Positions 55,810 through 64,000 of a DNA stretch of 64,000 nt are shown here, one piece after another. The position numbers and the translations under genes were made by a program. Numbering within the stretch: position 1 is the first letter of the stretch; each line of letters opens with the position of its first letter. The notes below the pieces were generated by a model. It was not told where the DNA came from. It worked only from the letters and a program-made list of their open reading frames with translations, and did no database searches. Source of the DNA: an archaeon (GTDB lineage: Archaea; Nanobdellota; Nanobdellia; Woesearchaeales; GW2011-AR9); contig JABHSG010000001.1 in assembly GCA_018697095.1 (NCBI GenBank), positions 1-64,000 on the forward strand, given 5' to 3'.

Positions 55810-56163
55810 ATGGTAAAAAGACCAGTAGTAGGGCTAACTGAAAACATTATCTTACTTAGTAAAAACCAAAATCAAGCTACAAAACAACTAATTGCTAGAA
55901 TAGATACAGGTGCAACACTTTCTTCAATTGACCAGAAACTAGCTAAAGAATTAGAATTAGGACCTGTAATTAGAGAAAAGATTGTCAAACAACAAACTGG
56001 AAAAACAAGACGTCCAGTAATTAAAGCTACAATCACAATTAAAAATCTAAAAATCACAGATGAATTTTCAGTAGCTGACAGAAAAAACATGAAATTCCCA
56101 GTACTAATTGGCCAAAACATCCTAAAAAAAGGAGCATTCATGGTTGATCCATTAATCAAATAA
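55810..56163 (+). CDS. rimB: RimB-like retropepsin-fold protease
   Basis: 117 aa. Contains IARIDTGATLSSID with D32-T-G-A, the aspartyl-protease active-site motif of the retropepsin-like Zn_protease/RimB family, and VLIGQNILKKGAFMVDP at the C-terminus. In bacteria RimB trims the glutamate tail that RimK adds to ribosomal protein S6. RimK follows 74 nt downstream, supporting the pair. A TATA box GCCTTATAAAAC is about 30 nt before the ATG. Confidence 0.87.
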   Translation: MVKRPVVGLTENIILLSKNQNQATKQLIARIDTGATLSSIDQKLAKELELGPVIREKIVKQQTGKTRRPVIKATITIKNLKITDEFSVADRKNMKFPVLIGQNILKKGAFMVDPLIK

Positions 56164-56237
56164 ATAACATCTTCAAAAATTAAAATAATTATTAAATCAA
56201 AATACTAACACAAGTTACAAATTCAGAGAAAAATAAC

Positions 56238-57320
56238 ATGAAAGGCGCAGTAATTTCACTTGGATCCAAGTCATCAAAGATGACAGTAGAAGCTATGCAA
56301 GAATATTTTGATGAAGTAGATATGATTCAACTCAAAAAGATAGAAATTGTACTTGGTAAAGATGCTGGAGTTTACTATGAAGGAAAACCCATGCAACACT
56401 ACGATTGTATTTATGTGAAAGGTTCATTTCGCTACGCAAATCTTCTCAGGTCCATCACAAGCATGTTAGAGAAAAAAATACCATACCTCCCACTCCCTTC
56501 AAGCGCATTTACAATTGTACATAATAAATTATTAACTCATCTTGCCCTGCAACAACATAATATTCCAATGCCAAAAACTTATCTTTCTTCAACTGTTGAA
56601 GAAGCAAAAGTACTTCTTAAAAAAGTTAATTATCCAATTGTAATGAAGTTTCCTGAAGGAACCCAAGGTAAAGGGGTAGTCTTTGCAGATTCAATTTCAT
56701 CAGCTTCTTCACTTCTTGACGCTTTTTCAGCACTTAATCAACCATTCATCATTCAAGAATACATTGAAACAGGCGGAGAAGACCTTCGAGTGATTGTAGT
56801 AGGAGACAAAGCAATTGCTGCTATGACTCGTAAAGCAACTACTGACGAAAAAAGAGCTAATATTCATGCAGGTGGAACTGGGCAAGCAGCTCAAATCAGC
56901 CATGAAGTTGCAACTCTTGCAATTAAAACCGCTAGAGCACTTGGAGCAGACGTTGCAGGCGTTGATATTTTAGAAAGTCCAAAAGGACCACTTGTACTTG
57001 AAGCAAATATATCTCCAGGTTTACAAGGAGTAAGTGCTGCTCACCCTAATTTAAACATCGCTTTAGAAATTGCAAAATATTTTGCAAAAAAAACGCAGCA
57101 TGCTCTAAGATCTTTACATATTGAAGACACCAGAGTCACCCTTAAAGAGATGCAAAATAAAGAAGAAGGTAAAAACGAACTTATTACTGGATTACAATTT
57201 AAAGGAGATAGAATTGTTCTTCCAACTGTGATCACAAAAACAACTGGTTTTAACGCCCACGAGAATTATGTCATTAAAAGTAAAAAAGGCAAATTAGAAA
57301 TCACAGAATTCAATTTATAA
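56238..57320 (+). CDS. rimK: RimK-family ATP-grasp glutamate ligase
   Basis: 360 aa. N-terminal RimK domain then ATP-grasp: YLPLPSSAFTIVHNKLLTHL, PIVMKFPEGTQGKGVVFAD, FIIQEYIETGGEDLRVIVVG, DVAGVDILESPKGPLVLEAN. Adds glutamates (or another amino acid) to a protein or small molecule such as a coenzyme. The extra C-terminal ~70 residues (ITGLQFKGDRIVLPTVITK) are a small beta domain typical of archaeal RimK/LysX relatives. The target in this cell is unknown. Confidence 0.9.
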   Translation: MKGAVISLGSKSSKMTVEAMQEYFDEVDMIQLKKIEIVLGKDAGVYYEGKPMQHYDCIYVKGSFRYANLLRSITSMLEKKIPYLPLPSSAFTIVHNKLLTHLALQQHNIPMPKTYLSSTVEEAKVLLKKVNYPIVMKFPEGTQGKGVVFADSISSASSLLDAFSALNQPFIIQEYIETGGEDLRVIVVGDKAIAAMTRKATTDEKRANIHAGGTGQAAQISHEVATLAIKTARALGADVAGVDILESPKGPLVLEANISPGLQGVSAAHPNLNIALEIAKYFAKKTQHALRSLHIEDTRVTLKEMQNKEEGKNELITGLQFKGDRIVLPTVITKTTGFNAHENYVIKSKKGKLEITEFNL

Positions 57321-57349
57321 AAAAAAATAAAAATTAATACTAAAATAAA

Positions 57350-57598
57350 ATGGTTATCGAATATTTAAGAGCAGCAGCAAAACACTTCAAAGGTGGAATG
57401 CACGATACAAGACATACTTCACTTCTTGAAGCAGAAGTTTCAGCAGGTTTATACGTTGACGGCATCAGACCAGATGGAACAGAAGCACCCAGCAGTGTTG
57501 CATATATGGTAGGAAGAGCAATGCCAACTTCACTCTATGGTCTTGTAGAAAAACATACTCCAACAGTAAAATCGATGCTTAGATATTTAAGAAAATAA
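57350..57598 (+). CDS. Small hypothetical protein in the rimB-rimK unit
   Basis: 82 aa. MVIEYLRAAAKHFKGGMHD start, basic C-terminus (TPTVKSMLRYLRK). Not recognised, no membrane part. It starts 29 nt after rimK on the same strand. It could be a modification target or accessory of the RimBK pair, or an unrelated orphan. Confidence 0.6.
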   Translation: MVIEYLRAAAKHFKGGMHDTRHTSLLEAEVSAGLYVDGIRPDGTEAPSSVAYMVGRAMPTSLYGLVEKHTPTVKSMLRYLRK

Positions 57599-57624
57599 AA
57601 GAAAAAAATATTTCTAAATTCTAT

Positions 57625-58284
57625 TTAACAGCTATCCAAAATACTTGCATCTCTATCATCACAATCTTCTTCATTTTCTACCCATCCCTCACCTGGATGA
57701 GAACAAAATTGATCACGAATACCAGTATTACCATAACCATCTCCATCTGCATCTCCGTAATATTGACCATAACTTGAAACATCTGAAAAAGTAATACTTC
57801 TACTTGGATCTTCATCATCCATTAAGCCATCACAATCATTATCAATCCAATCGCAAATCTCAGTAGCATCTGGGCTCAAAGAAGAATCCATATCATTACA
57901 ATCCCCACGAACTAAAACATATCCTGTTGGTTGTTCACATGCTGTTGTAATGGTTGCATATAATCCATACCCATCTTCATCACGATCTTCAAACCATTCT
58001 GTTCCTGGATTCAAGCTTGCATCACTATCATCACAATCTCCTTGTAAAATAGTATAACCATCACCATCACTATCAGAATCTACTCTCGCACTTGTTTTTA
58101 TTTTTGTTTTTGGAGAAAGTCTCCATGCCTGTCCAGCAATTGCTGAGTCAGAGTCTTCAGAATATTCTGAATCACTCAAACCTAAATCAAAATCAGACCC
58201 ACCATTAAACATTAATACTAAACCTACAACTGCAACAATTGACACAATTGCAACCAAATAATTTCCACCTTTTTCCATCATCAT
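57625..58284 (-). CDS. MopE-like metal-binding repeat surface protein
   Basis: 219 aa. N-terminal membrane helix (YLVAIVSIVAVVGLVLMF) then three copies of an acidic DxDxDGYG...GDCDDxDxxxxP unit, e.g. SDGDGYTILQGDCDDSD, DRDEDGYG and DADGDGYGN...EDCDDRD, with paired Cys. This is the putative metal-binding motif of MopE-type proteins; calcium binding is likely by analogy with thrombospondin-type DxDGDG loops. Displayed outside the cell. AGAGGAA ribosome-binding site; TATA-like AGTTATAAAG near 58364. Confidence 0.8.
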   Translation of the reverse strand: MMMEKGGNYLVAIVSIVAVVGLVLMFNGGSDFDLGLSDSEYSEDSDSAIAGQAWRLSPKTKIKTSARVDSDSDGDGYTILQGDCDDSDASLNPGTEWFEDRDEDGYGLYATITTACEQPTGYVLVRGDCNDMDSSLSPDATEICDWIDNDCDGLMDDEDPSRSITFSDVSSYGQYYGDADGDGYGNTGIRDQFCSHPGEGWVENEEDCDDRDASILDSC

Positions 58285-58422
58285 TTCCTCTTAAAATAAT
58301 ACTAAAATATTAAATAATTGAATATTTTAATAATAACCAATTAAAAAAGAAGGGTTTATGCTTTATAACTATTACTCTAAAACAGCCAAATTCTGACCAC
58401 TATAACATTATTTAACATGCAA

Positions 58423-59079
58423 TTAATATTCAATCCCACGTCGTGCATTAACACCCTTATCAAAATAATGTTTCTTCAAAGTCATCTCAGTAACTAAATC
58501 AGCAGCAGATACAACAGCATCTGAAACTCCTCTTCCTGTCAGAACTAATTCCACGTGCGCTGGTTTAGCTGCAATCAATGCCAATACTTGTGAATCACTA
58601 AGCATTTTAAGTTGCAAAGCTACATTAATTTCATCACAAATTACAACACTATGTTCACCTGCTTTTACAATTTCCATCACTCGAGAATAAGCTTGTTCTA
58701 TATAATCACGTTGTACATCATCGTTAAGAAAACAAAACCTGCAAGTTCCACATTCAATATCACCACGAATATAATCAAAAATCCTAGACTTTTGTTCAAC
58801 TTTTGTTAAATCAAAATACCCTTTAATTTTCATTTGCTTTTGTTGTTTGATACAATGCCGACCAAACTGTTCAATTTCAAGTCCAGGCAGATAATTTTGC
58901 GCAGCCACATATTCTCCAGTGTAAGCACCACCTTTCATGAATTGAACCATAAATACTTTGAAACCCTGGCCTACTGCTCTAAGTGCCAAACCAAGGCTAG
59001 CAGTAGTTTTACCTTTACCATTGCCTGTATAGACCTGAACTTTACCTACTCTTTCCATTACATTCACTTTCTCATTCAT
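58423..59079 (-). CDS. cobO: Cob(I)alamin adenosyltransferase CobO/BtuR
   Basis: 218 aa. P-loop YTGNGKGKTTASLGLALRA (about 17-35), VICDEINVAL (Walker B-like) and VLTGRG near 180. Attaches the adenosyl group of ATP to cob(I)alamin. An insert with CGTCRFC (about 116-122) adds two or three cysteines that could bind metal. It lies 38 nt downstream of the class II ribonucleotide reductase that uses the product; the pair is probably one operon. No other cobalamin gene is in the window, so the cell may salvage the corrinoid. Confidence 0.93.
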   Translation of the reverse strand: MNEKVNVMERVGKVQVYTGNGKGKTTASLGLALRAVGQGFKVFMVQFMKGGAYTGEYVAAQNYLPGLEIEQFGRHCIKQQKQMKIKGYFDLTKVEQKSRIFDYIRGDIECGTCRFCFLNDDVQRDYIEQAYSRVMEIVKAGEHSVVICDEINVALQLKMLSDSQVLALIAAKPAHVELVLTGRGVSDAVVSAADLVTEMTLKKHYFDKGVNARRGIEY

Positions 59080-59117
59080 TTTTTATCTATTTTTTATTTC
59101 CTCTAGAACAGATAAAA

Positions 59118-61190
59118 TTAATAGCCATTAAGCACTTGATTATCTAAACTCCCATCCCTATACACAGTAATACCTTTACAACCCAAATCATACGCTAGCA
59201 TAAACACTCTTTGAATATCATCTACAGTTGCATGGTGAGGAAAATTAACTGTCTTACTAATTGCATTATCTACATGCTTTTGAAAAGCAGCTTGCATTTT
59301 CACATGGTCATCTGGAGATAGATCCATTGCTGTCAAAAAAAGATGACGAACATCTTTAGGAATTTCTTTAATATCTTGAATTGAAACTTTTCCTGCGATT
59401 TTTCTAAAAATTTCATCTGAATAAAATCCACGCTTTCTAGCAATCTCTTCAAAAAGAGGATTAACCTCTAAAAATTCAAACTGCGCTGTTCTACGTAAAA
59501 ATGAGACACCATAAAGTGGTTCAATACTAGGACTACATCCTGCAATATGTGAGATAGTTCCAGTTGGTGAAATTGATGTTAAACAAGCATTCCTAAGTTT
59601 ACCTTCTTCCCCTTTAGCTGCATAAATACTAATATGATGGTTCAAAAAAACCCCTCGTACATTTGCAAGTTCTCTTGAAGCAGCCCTAGCTTCAGAATCA
59701 ATAAATTTCATTATTTTAGAAGCTATTTTACGTCCATCATCGCTCCCATAAGAATACCCTAAACGAATAAGTAAGTCCGCAAAACCCATTATTCCAATCC
59801 CAATTTTTCTATTCCCATGAACTATTTCGCGACTTTTGCGAAGAGGAAAACTATTCATTTGAGTTGCATCATCTAAAAAACGTACAGCTAAACGAGCAGT
59901 ACTCCTTAATTTCTCCCAATCCACGTCCCATCTATTAGAACTATCAACTAAACTTACATGTACATGTTGAGACAAATTAATTGAGCCCAAGATTACAGCT
60001 TCATAATTCTGCATAGGATATTCCCCACAAGGACTTGTAGTTTCATTACGTCCTAAACTTGGAACAGGATTATTACGCACATTATTCATTCTATCAATAA
60101 ATACAATCCCTGGGTCTCCATTTTTCCAAGCCATGAGTGAAATTAGATCCATTATCCTTTTAGCATTCAAACTCCCAGCTGCTTCTTTTGTTCTAGGGTT
60201 ATACAATGTATATTCTGTTCCTCGTTTAAGTGATCGCATAAAAGCATCTGTAATACCAACAGATAGGTTATAATTATTCACAGTTTCCTTATCATCTTTA
60301 ATTGTAATAAAATCAATTATATCTGGATGATCAACACGCAGTATTCCCATGTTACCACCAGGTCTAACCTGCCCTTGTTTAATCAAACTTGTAGCCCTAT
60401 CAAAAAGTTTCAAAAAAGCAAGTGGTCCTGATGCAACCCCTGGTTTTCCCTTAATACTATCTCTTCTTGGCCGTAAAGAACTAAAAGAAAATCCAGTCCC
60501 ACCTCCACGTTTATGAATAATAGCTGCTGACTTTAAAGTACTAAAAAGTCCTTCTGTACTATCCTCAATTGGAAGCGCACAAATAGAAGACAAAAGTCCA
60601 TCACGTTTCCCAGAATTCAAAAACATTGGGCTGTTTGGCAAAAAATCTCTAGATATAAGTAAATCTAAAAATTCTTGATAATACTTCGCCTCATTACCTT
60701 TTGGAAAACTTCTCTCAGCCCGACTTACATGTTTTGCTACCCGCTCAAACATTTGTCTAGGAGTTTCAATAACTGACCCTTCTGAATCACGTAGTAAATA
60801 ACGTGATTCCAAAATGCGAATCGCATTCAAACTAAGTTTAATATCATCAATAACTCCACTTCTTTCTTTACGTTCGCGAAGTTGTGTACGTTTATATCTA
60901 TACAAAATAAAATTTTTAGCAATTCTAGAATATCCTTCTTCCATCAAAACTTTTTCAACATAATCAGAAACAGTTTCTACGTTCACTGGATCAGTTTCGA
61001 GTAGTTCTAAATAATCACAAACCTGGCCACTAAGTGCTTGAACTGGAATCGCGGCTCCAACTGGCTCATCTTTAGAAACTTTATCTTTACTCTCAAAGAT
61101 TACAGAATCAGCTCCACGAGAGATAACAGACATAATTTTAGCTCGATCAAACTCTACAATTGACCCATCACGTTTCTGCACAAATTCCAC
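59118..61190 (-). CDS. nrdJ: Class II (adenosylcobalamin) ribonucleotide reductase
   Basis: 690 aa. N-terminal ATP-cone (VQKRDGSIVEFDRAKIM), then the ten-stranded barrel: first redox Cys C204 (SSICALPIED), GGGTGFSFSSLRP, catalytic SPCGEYPM (thiyl Cys C388, E390) and LGSINLSQH. Two features differ from the family: the partner redox Cys, 11 residues after C388, is V399; and the protein stops at DGSLDNQVLNGY, without the C-terminal CxxC tail. The Asn before PCGE is also Ser386. GTG start with GGAGG 9 nt upstream. Function as dNTP maker is likely but its reductant is open. Confidence 0.93.
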   Translation of the reverse strand: MEFVQKRDGSIVEFDRAKIMSVISRGADSVIFESKDKVSKDEPVGAAIPVQALSGQVCDYLELLETDPVNVETVSDYVEKVLMEEGYSRIAKNFILYRYKRTQLRERKERSGVIDDIKLSLNAIRILESRYLLRDSEGSVIETPRQMFERVAKHVSRAERSFPKGNEAKYYQEFLDLLISRDFLPNSPMFLNSGKRDGLLSSICALPIEDSTEGLFSTLKSAAIIHKRGGGTGFSFSSLRPRRDSIKGKPGVASGPLAFLKLFDRATSLIKQGQVRPGGNMGILRVDHPDIIDFITIKDDKETVNNYNLSVGITDAFMRSLKRGTEYTLYNPRTKEAAGSLNAKRIMDLISLMAWKNGDPGIVFIDRMNNVRNNPVPSLGRNETTSPCGEYPMQNYEAVILGSINLSQHVHVSLVDSSNRWDVDWEKLRSTARLAVRFLDDATQMNSFPLRKSREIVHGNRKIGIGIMGFADLLIRLGYSYGSDDGRKIASKIMKFIDSEARAASRELANVRGVFLNHHISIYAAKGEEGKLRNACLTSISPTGTISHIAGCSPSIEPLYGVSFLRRTAQFEFLEVNPLFEEIARKRGFYSDEIFRKIAGKVSIQDIKEIPKDVRHLFLTAMDLSPDDHVKMQAAFQKHVDNAISKTVNFPHHATVDDIQRVFMLAYDLGCKGITVYRDGSLDNQVLNGY

Positions 61191-61304
61191 TAGTTATAGC
61201 CTCCTAACACAAATAAAATTAAGAAAACCTAACTATAAAAGCTTAATGTCAAAGAAAAACATTCATAAAAATTAAAAAATAACCAAAAGATAAAAAATTA
61301 AATT

Positions 61305-63497
61305 CTACTCCAAGGGAACTCCAGTCCAAAGTGTCCAATCCTCACTTGGCGAATATCCTCCAAACACAAAATAAGGCGGGCTTGCCATTCCTTGATGATT
61401 ATAATGAATCGAACTCCATTTTTTACCACCATAGCCACTTTGGAATCCTTTACCAGTTCCAGTCACTTTAGCGCCAAATAAGTCCCATGTCTTCTGCACA
61501 GACCTCCATCCACCTTGATCAAGCGTAAAGTCTGCTCCAGGTTCTACAATTAGTTCACCTTTATACCCATTATCTTTTAGAATTTTCACCATTTCTTTAA
61601 TTGGTGCAATTCCTTCTCCTGGCGCCAAATGCTCATCTTGATAACCATAATTATCATCTAAGTGTACGTGACCAACAACTCCAGCTTTAGCAAGTTTTGC
61701 AGTCATATCAAGCATCCAACCTTGAAAATCCTTATCATTATCTTCAGGCTGTTTCATTGGATCATCTTTGAAATATTTTCGCCACATGTTCATATGTCCA
61801 ACATCAAAAGTCATACTAATAGTTTTTTCAGCGGCCTTTGCGGCCTTTTCATGATCATAACCAAGATTTTTTCGTAGTTGTTTTGCCATTGACCTACGCG
61901 AATTAGTAACAAGTTCAATAATTTCATCAGGGTGCGCACCATGTGCTTCTGGAAACAAATTCTCCATAGCCACCATTAAATTTTTCTTAAGTTTACCTTT
62001 ACGTTTTAACTGCTCACTTTGCCGCCATGCATAAACTCCAGCTTGACCATACGCGTCATAAGCTTCTTTAAGAGCATAAGTTCTTCCACTTTCAATATTA
62101 CGTGCAGTTTCCATTTGTTCTTCTGCTTGTGACCACTGACCTGCAGCTGCATCTTGAGCTTGTTTCATTGCTGACTCCATATTACGAATTTCCTTATCAA
62201 TAATTTCAGAAGGCAATTTTTTATCAGGAGCAACCAAACCTAAATGTTCTGAGTTTAATGCACGAAGTTCTTTTTCAAGTCGCCACTTATCTTTTTCATC
62301 TGTTGATCTTTCAATTTCAAGATACATTTTTTTTGCTTTTTCAAGTTTTTTCATTCGCTCAACATTCTCTTCGAAGTCACGAGAATACTGTAGTCCAAAA
62401 GCCCTGGAATTCGCTGCATTTGTCTCTAGTGAAGAAATAATATACGCTTCTTCTGCCATTACGTTTACTTGTTTTTCGCTTTCAGCTTCTCTAAATCGAT
62501 ACCACAGATCTGATTTCCATTTAGGATTATTTTTATCTTTTTGATATTCTCTCCAAAAAGCCCTTGCATCTCTAGTCATCTCTTTTGCTTCACTTTCAAG
62601 TTTATCCCAACCTAACTGTTCAATTTCAAATATTCCTTCTTTTTTATTCCAAATAGGAACCCGATGTGCTCTCTCAAGTTTATTTCCCCAATAATCAATA
62701 TAATCTCCTTTACGAACAGTTTGCCCATTCTCATCTTTGTAAGATTCACGGTTTCCTTTTTTGCCCCAGAATTCATCTTTTTCACTATAACGTTTCCAAA
62801 GTGGCCGACTAAGTGTTTTTCCTTTTCTTGCTTGTTGCACAATAGAACCAGTTCTGGTATCAATAATATCATAAGTACCTCTTTTTGCTTCATCATCATA
62901 CATCTCAAATTTCCCTGCCCATTTTCCTTCTTTATTCCAACTAGCATCAACTACTGGCCTATCGAATTCTCCAGTATGTACAACAACAGGTCCTCCTTCA
63001 GCAACATCTGCAGCAAACTCTATTGCCCGTTTAATCTCTTGAATAGACATAACTTTTTGTTCTTTAGAAAAATTTCCTTGCCGATCTTTTCCAGCAAGTC
63101 CAGAAACACCTACACTTGTGTGAAGTGTCCAATCAACTCTGTTAGCACGCGCCTTTTCTCGGAGTGCCTGACGTTGTTTTTTACCATACATTCCAGCGGT
63201 GTGTCCTTGACCATTTCCTTTTCCCATTCCAAAAAAACTCAGCTCGAGTGTTTTTTGACCTGAATGAATCTTACTCATTGCAGCAGGTAAATTAGGTACT
63301 GGGCCAAGACCAAAACTAGTTCCAAAATCTCCAGCAGTCACTCCCACATCGCCAGTAGACTTGGGGCTCCCATGATCATGTCCACAATCATGATGTCCTC
63401 CACCAGCACTATGCCCATGCCCAGAAGCTCCTTCGCGGTCCATAGCACTAGCATAACCAGTTTCAAATTCAAAATTACCGTTACCAAAATCTACCAA
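61305..63497 (-). CDS. Large TIM-barrel protein (AP-endonuclease-2/xylose-isomerase-like) with ~380-aa insert
   Basis: About 730 aa. Barrel strands with metal-site residues: VVVHTGE near 183, MTFDVGHMNMW near 571, VGHVHLDDNYG and GELIVEPGADF toward the C-terminus, as in sugar-phosphate isomerase/endonuclease IV folds. Between the HTGE and DVGH strands lies an insert of about 380 residues, very Lys/Glu-rich and helical. The N-terminus is His/Gly-rich (GHGHSAGGGHHDCGHDHG). Start: an upstream TTG (63533) is too near a TATA box (TATATAG); TTG at 63497, with GGTGG before it, is preferred. Substrate unknown. Confidence 0.75.
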   Translation of the reverse strand: MVDFGNGNFEFETGYASAMDREGASGHGHSAGGGHHDCGHDHGSPKSTGDVGVTAGDFGTSFGLGPVPNLPAAMSKIHSGQKTLELSFFGMGKGNGQGHTAGMYGKKQRQALREKARANRVDWTLHTSVGVSGLAGKDRQGNFSKEQKVMSIQEIKRAIEFAADVAEGGPVVVHTGEFDRPVVDASWNKEGKWAGKFEMYDDEAKRGTYDIIDTRTGSIVQQARKGKTLSRPLWKRYSEKDEFWGKKGNRESYKDENGQTVRKGDYIDYWGNKLERAHRVPIWNKKEGIFEIEQLGWDKLESEAKEMTRDARAFWREYQKDKNNPKWKSDLWYRFREAESEKQVNVMAEEAYIISSLETNAANSRAFGLQYSRDFEENVERMKKLEKAKKMYLEIERSTDEKDKWRLEKELRALNSEHLGLVAPDKKLPSEIIDKEIRNMESAMKQAQDAAAGQWSQAEEQMETARNIESGRTYALKEAYDAYGQAGVYAWRQSEQLKRKGKLKKNLMVAMENLFPEAHGAHPDEIIELVTNSRRSMAKQLRKNLGYDHEKAAKAAEKTISMTFDVGHMNMWRKYFKDDPMKQPEDNDKDFQGWMLDMTAKLAKAGVVGHVHLDDNYGYQDEHLAPGEGIAPIKEMVKILKDNGYKGELIVEPGADFTLDQGGWRSVQKTWDLFGAKVTGTGKGFQSGYGGKKWSSIHYNHQGMASPPYFVFGGYSPSEDWTLWTGVPLE

Positions 63498-63579
63498 AAA
63501 AAATCCACCATCAATATTAATACTAAAGAACAACTATATAATCCTTACTAGACATCAAACTCAAAAAATAAACCAAAAA

Positions 63580-64000
63580 TTACCTTAAATCAAAATTAAC
63601 TTTAATTTTATGCCCAGGATGTTTGTTAAAATATTCAACATAATGAGTAATAAAATGCATATAAGCCCTAAATACTTTTTTACAATCCCCAACACTAATT
63701 CTATGTCCTGAAACAATTACTCTATTTTTTAGATAATCCATCATTTTTTTATTCTCAGATTTAAAATTTTCTGGGTCACGAAACAATTCTAAATGCATTA
63801 CGACTGAAAATGGTTTTTCATTTCTTGCATATGCTTTTTGAATATGGCTAAGTAGTAATTTGTAATTAAACCTTTTACCTTCATATGCATGGTGAAACAA
63901 AAAAGCTAATTCTTTACTATGTGCTCTAAGTTCACCTTTATCCATCAAATAAAGTAAACTTGATTCAACTCCTTCATTTTCTGATTTTCCCTGAGAATAA
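63580..64000 (-). CDS. Hypothetical protein, 5' end beyond window
   Basis: Reads MDKGELRAHSKELAFLFHHA and ends HPGHKIKVNFDLR. TTG/ATG codons occur at 63948/63945, but the frame stays open without a stop to the window edge (upstream codons read SENEGVESSLLYL), so the gene most likely starts outside. Helical, basic, with many aromatic residues. Not recognised. Confidence 0.6.
   Translation of the reverse strand, partial: YSQGKSENEGVESSLLYLMDKGELRAHSKELAFLFHHAYEGKRFNYKLLLSHIQKAYARNEKPFSVVMHLELFRDPENFKSENKKMMDYLKNRVIVSGHRISVGDCKKVFRAYMHFITHYVEYFNKHPGHKIKVNFDLR

Overview
The window is AT-rich, gene-dense archaeal chromosome. Archaeal markers are: RNA polymerase with split B (B''/B') and split A (A'/A'') subunits plus RpoH, L30e, archaeal-type NusA, aEF1A, Kae1, RadB, Mre11, TruD, an MBF1-like factor, TATA boxes 25-30 nt before leaderless start codons, and introns at tRNA position 37/38. 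Bacterial-looking genes sit among them: GyrB, cold-shock protein, a class II ribonucleotide reductase with CobO, an epsilonproteobacterial-type malate:quinone oxidoreductase, and a bacterial ThrRS catalytic core. With many short orphan genes and secreted proteins, this fits a DPANN archaeon, probably in the Woesearchaeota/Pacearchaeota area. That placement is inference; there is no rRNA here to settle it.

Layout. 1-12.1 kb: tRNA-Ser, a chimeric ThrRS, a Lys-rich chromatin-like protein, the C-terminal half of a split Dph2, Mre11, PGK, a coiled-coil orphan, YchF and Mqo. 12.1-13.3 kb: tRNA-Thr, tRNA-Tyr, a Lys-rich tail-anchored protein, tRNA-Asp and tRNA-Lys (three of the four tRNAs have introns). 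13.3-22.5 kb: rpoH-B''-B'-A'-A''-L30e-nusA-S12-S7, apparently continuous with the tRNA-Asp/tRNA-Lys unit. 22.6-46.2 kb: mixed housekeeping genes (Kae1, GyrB, FtsZ, FKBP isomerase, Cmk, AsnRS, Csp, TruD, Adk, MBF1, PAP2 phosphatase, glycosyltransferase, RadB) with orphans, and tRNA-Arg. 46.3-51.0 kb: a five-gene run of secreted or membrane surface proteins. 51-54.4 kb: S2, an orphan, EF1A and S10. 54.4-64 kb: a HAD phosphatase, the N-terminal half of Dph2, RimB-RimK, a metal-binding repeat protein, class II RNR with CobO, a very large TIM-barrel protein, and a gene cut by the window edge.

Most unusual points: (1) Dph2 is encoded as two complementary halves 51 kb apart, each with its own promoter, all three cluster cysteines kept. 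(2) ThrRS joins the archaeal DTD-like editing domain to a bacterial catalytic core and still carries a bacterial N2 editing domain whose catalytic residues are lost. (3) The class II RNR lacks one of the two redox-active cysteines and the C-terminal cysteine tail. (4) The cold-shock gene has a structured leader of about 134 nt. (5) The surface-protein operon and several orphans (an SSB-like C-terminal tip, a metzincin lipoprotein, a Lys-rich tail-anchored protein) have no assigned role. No insertion sequence, CRISPR array, rRNA or prophage was seen.
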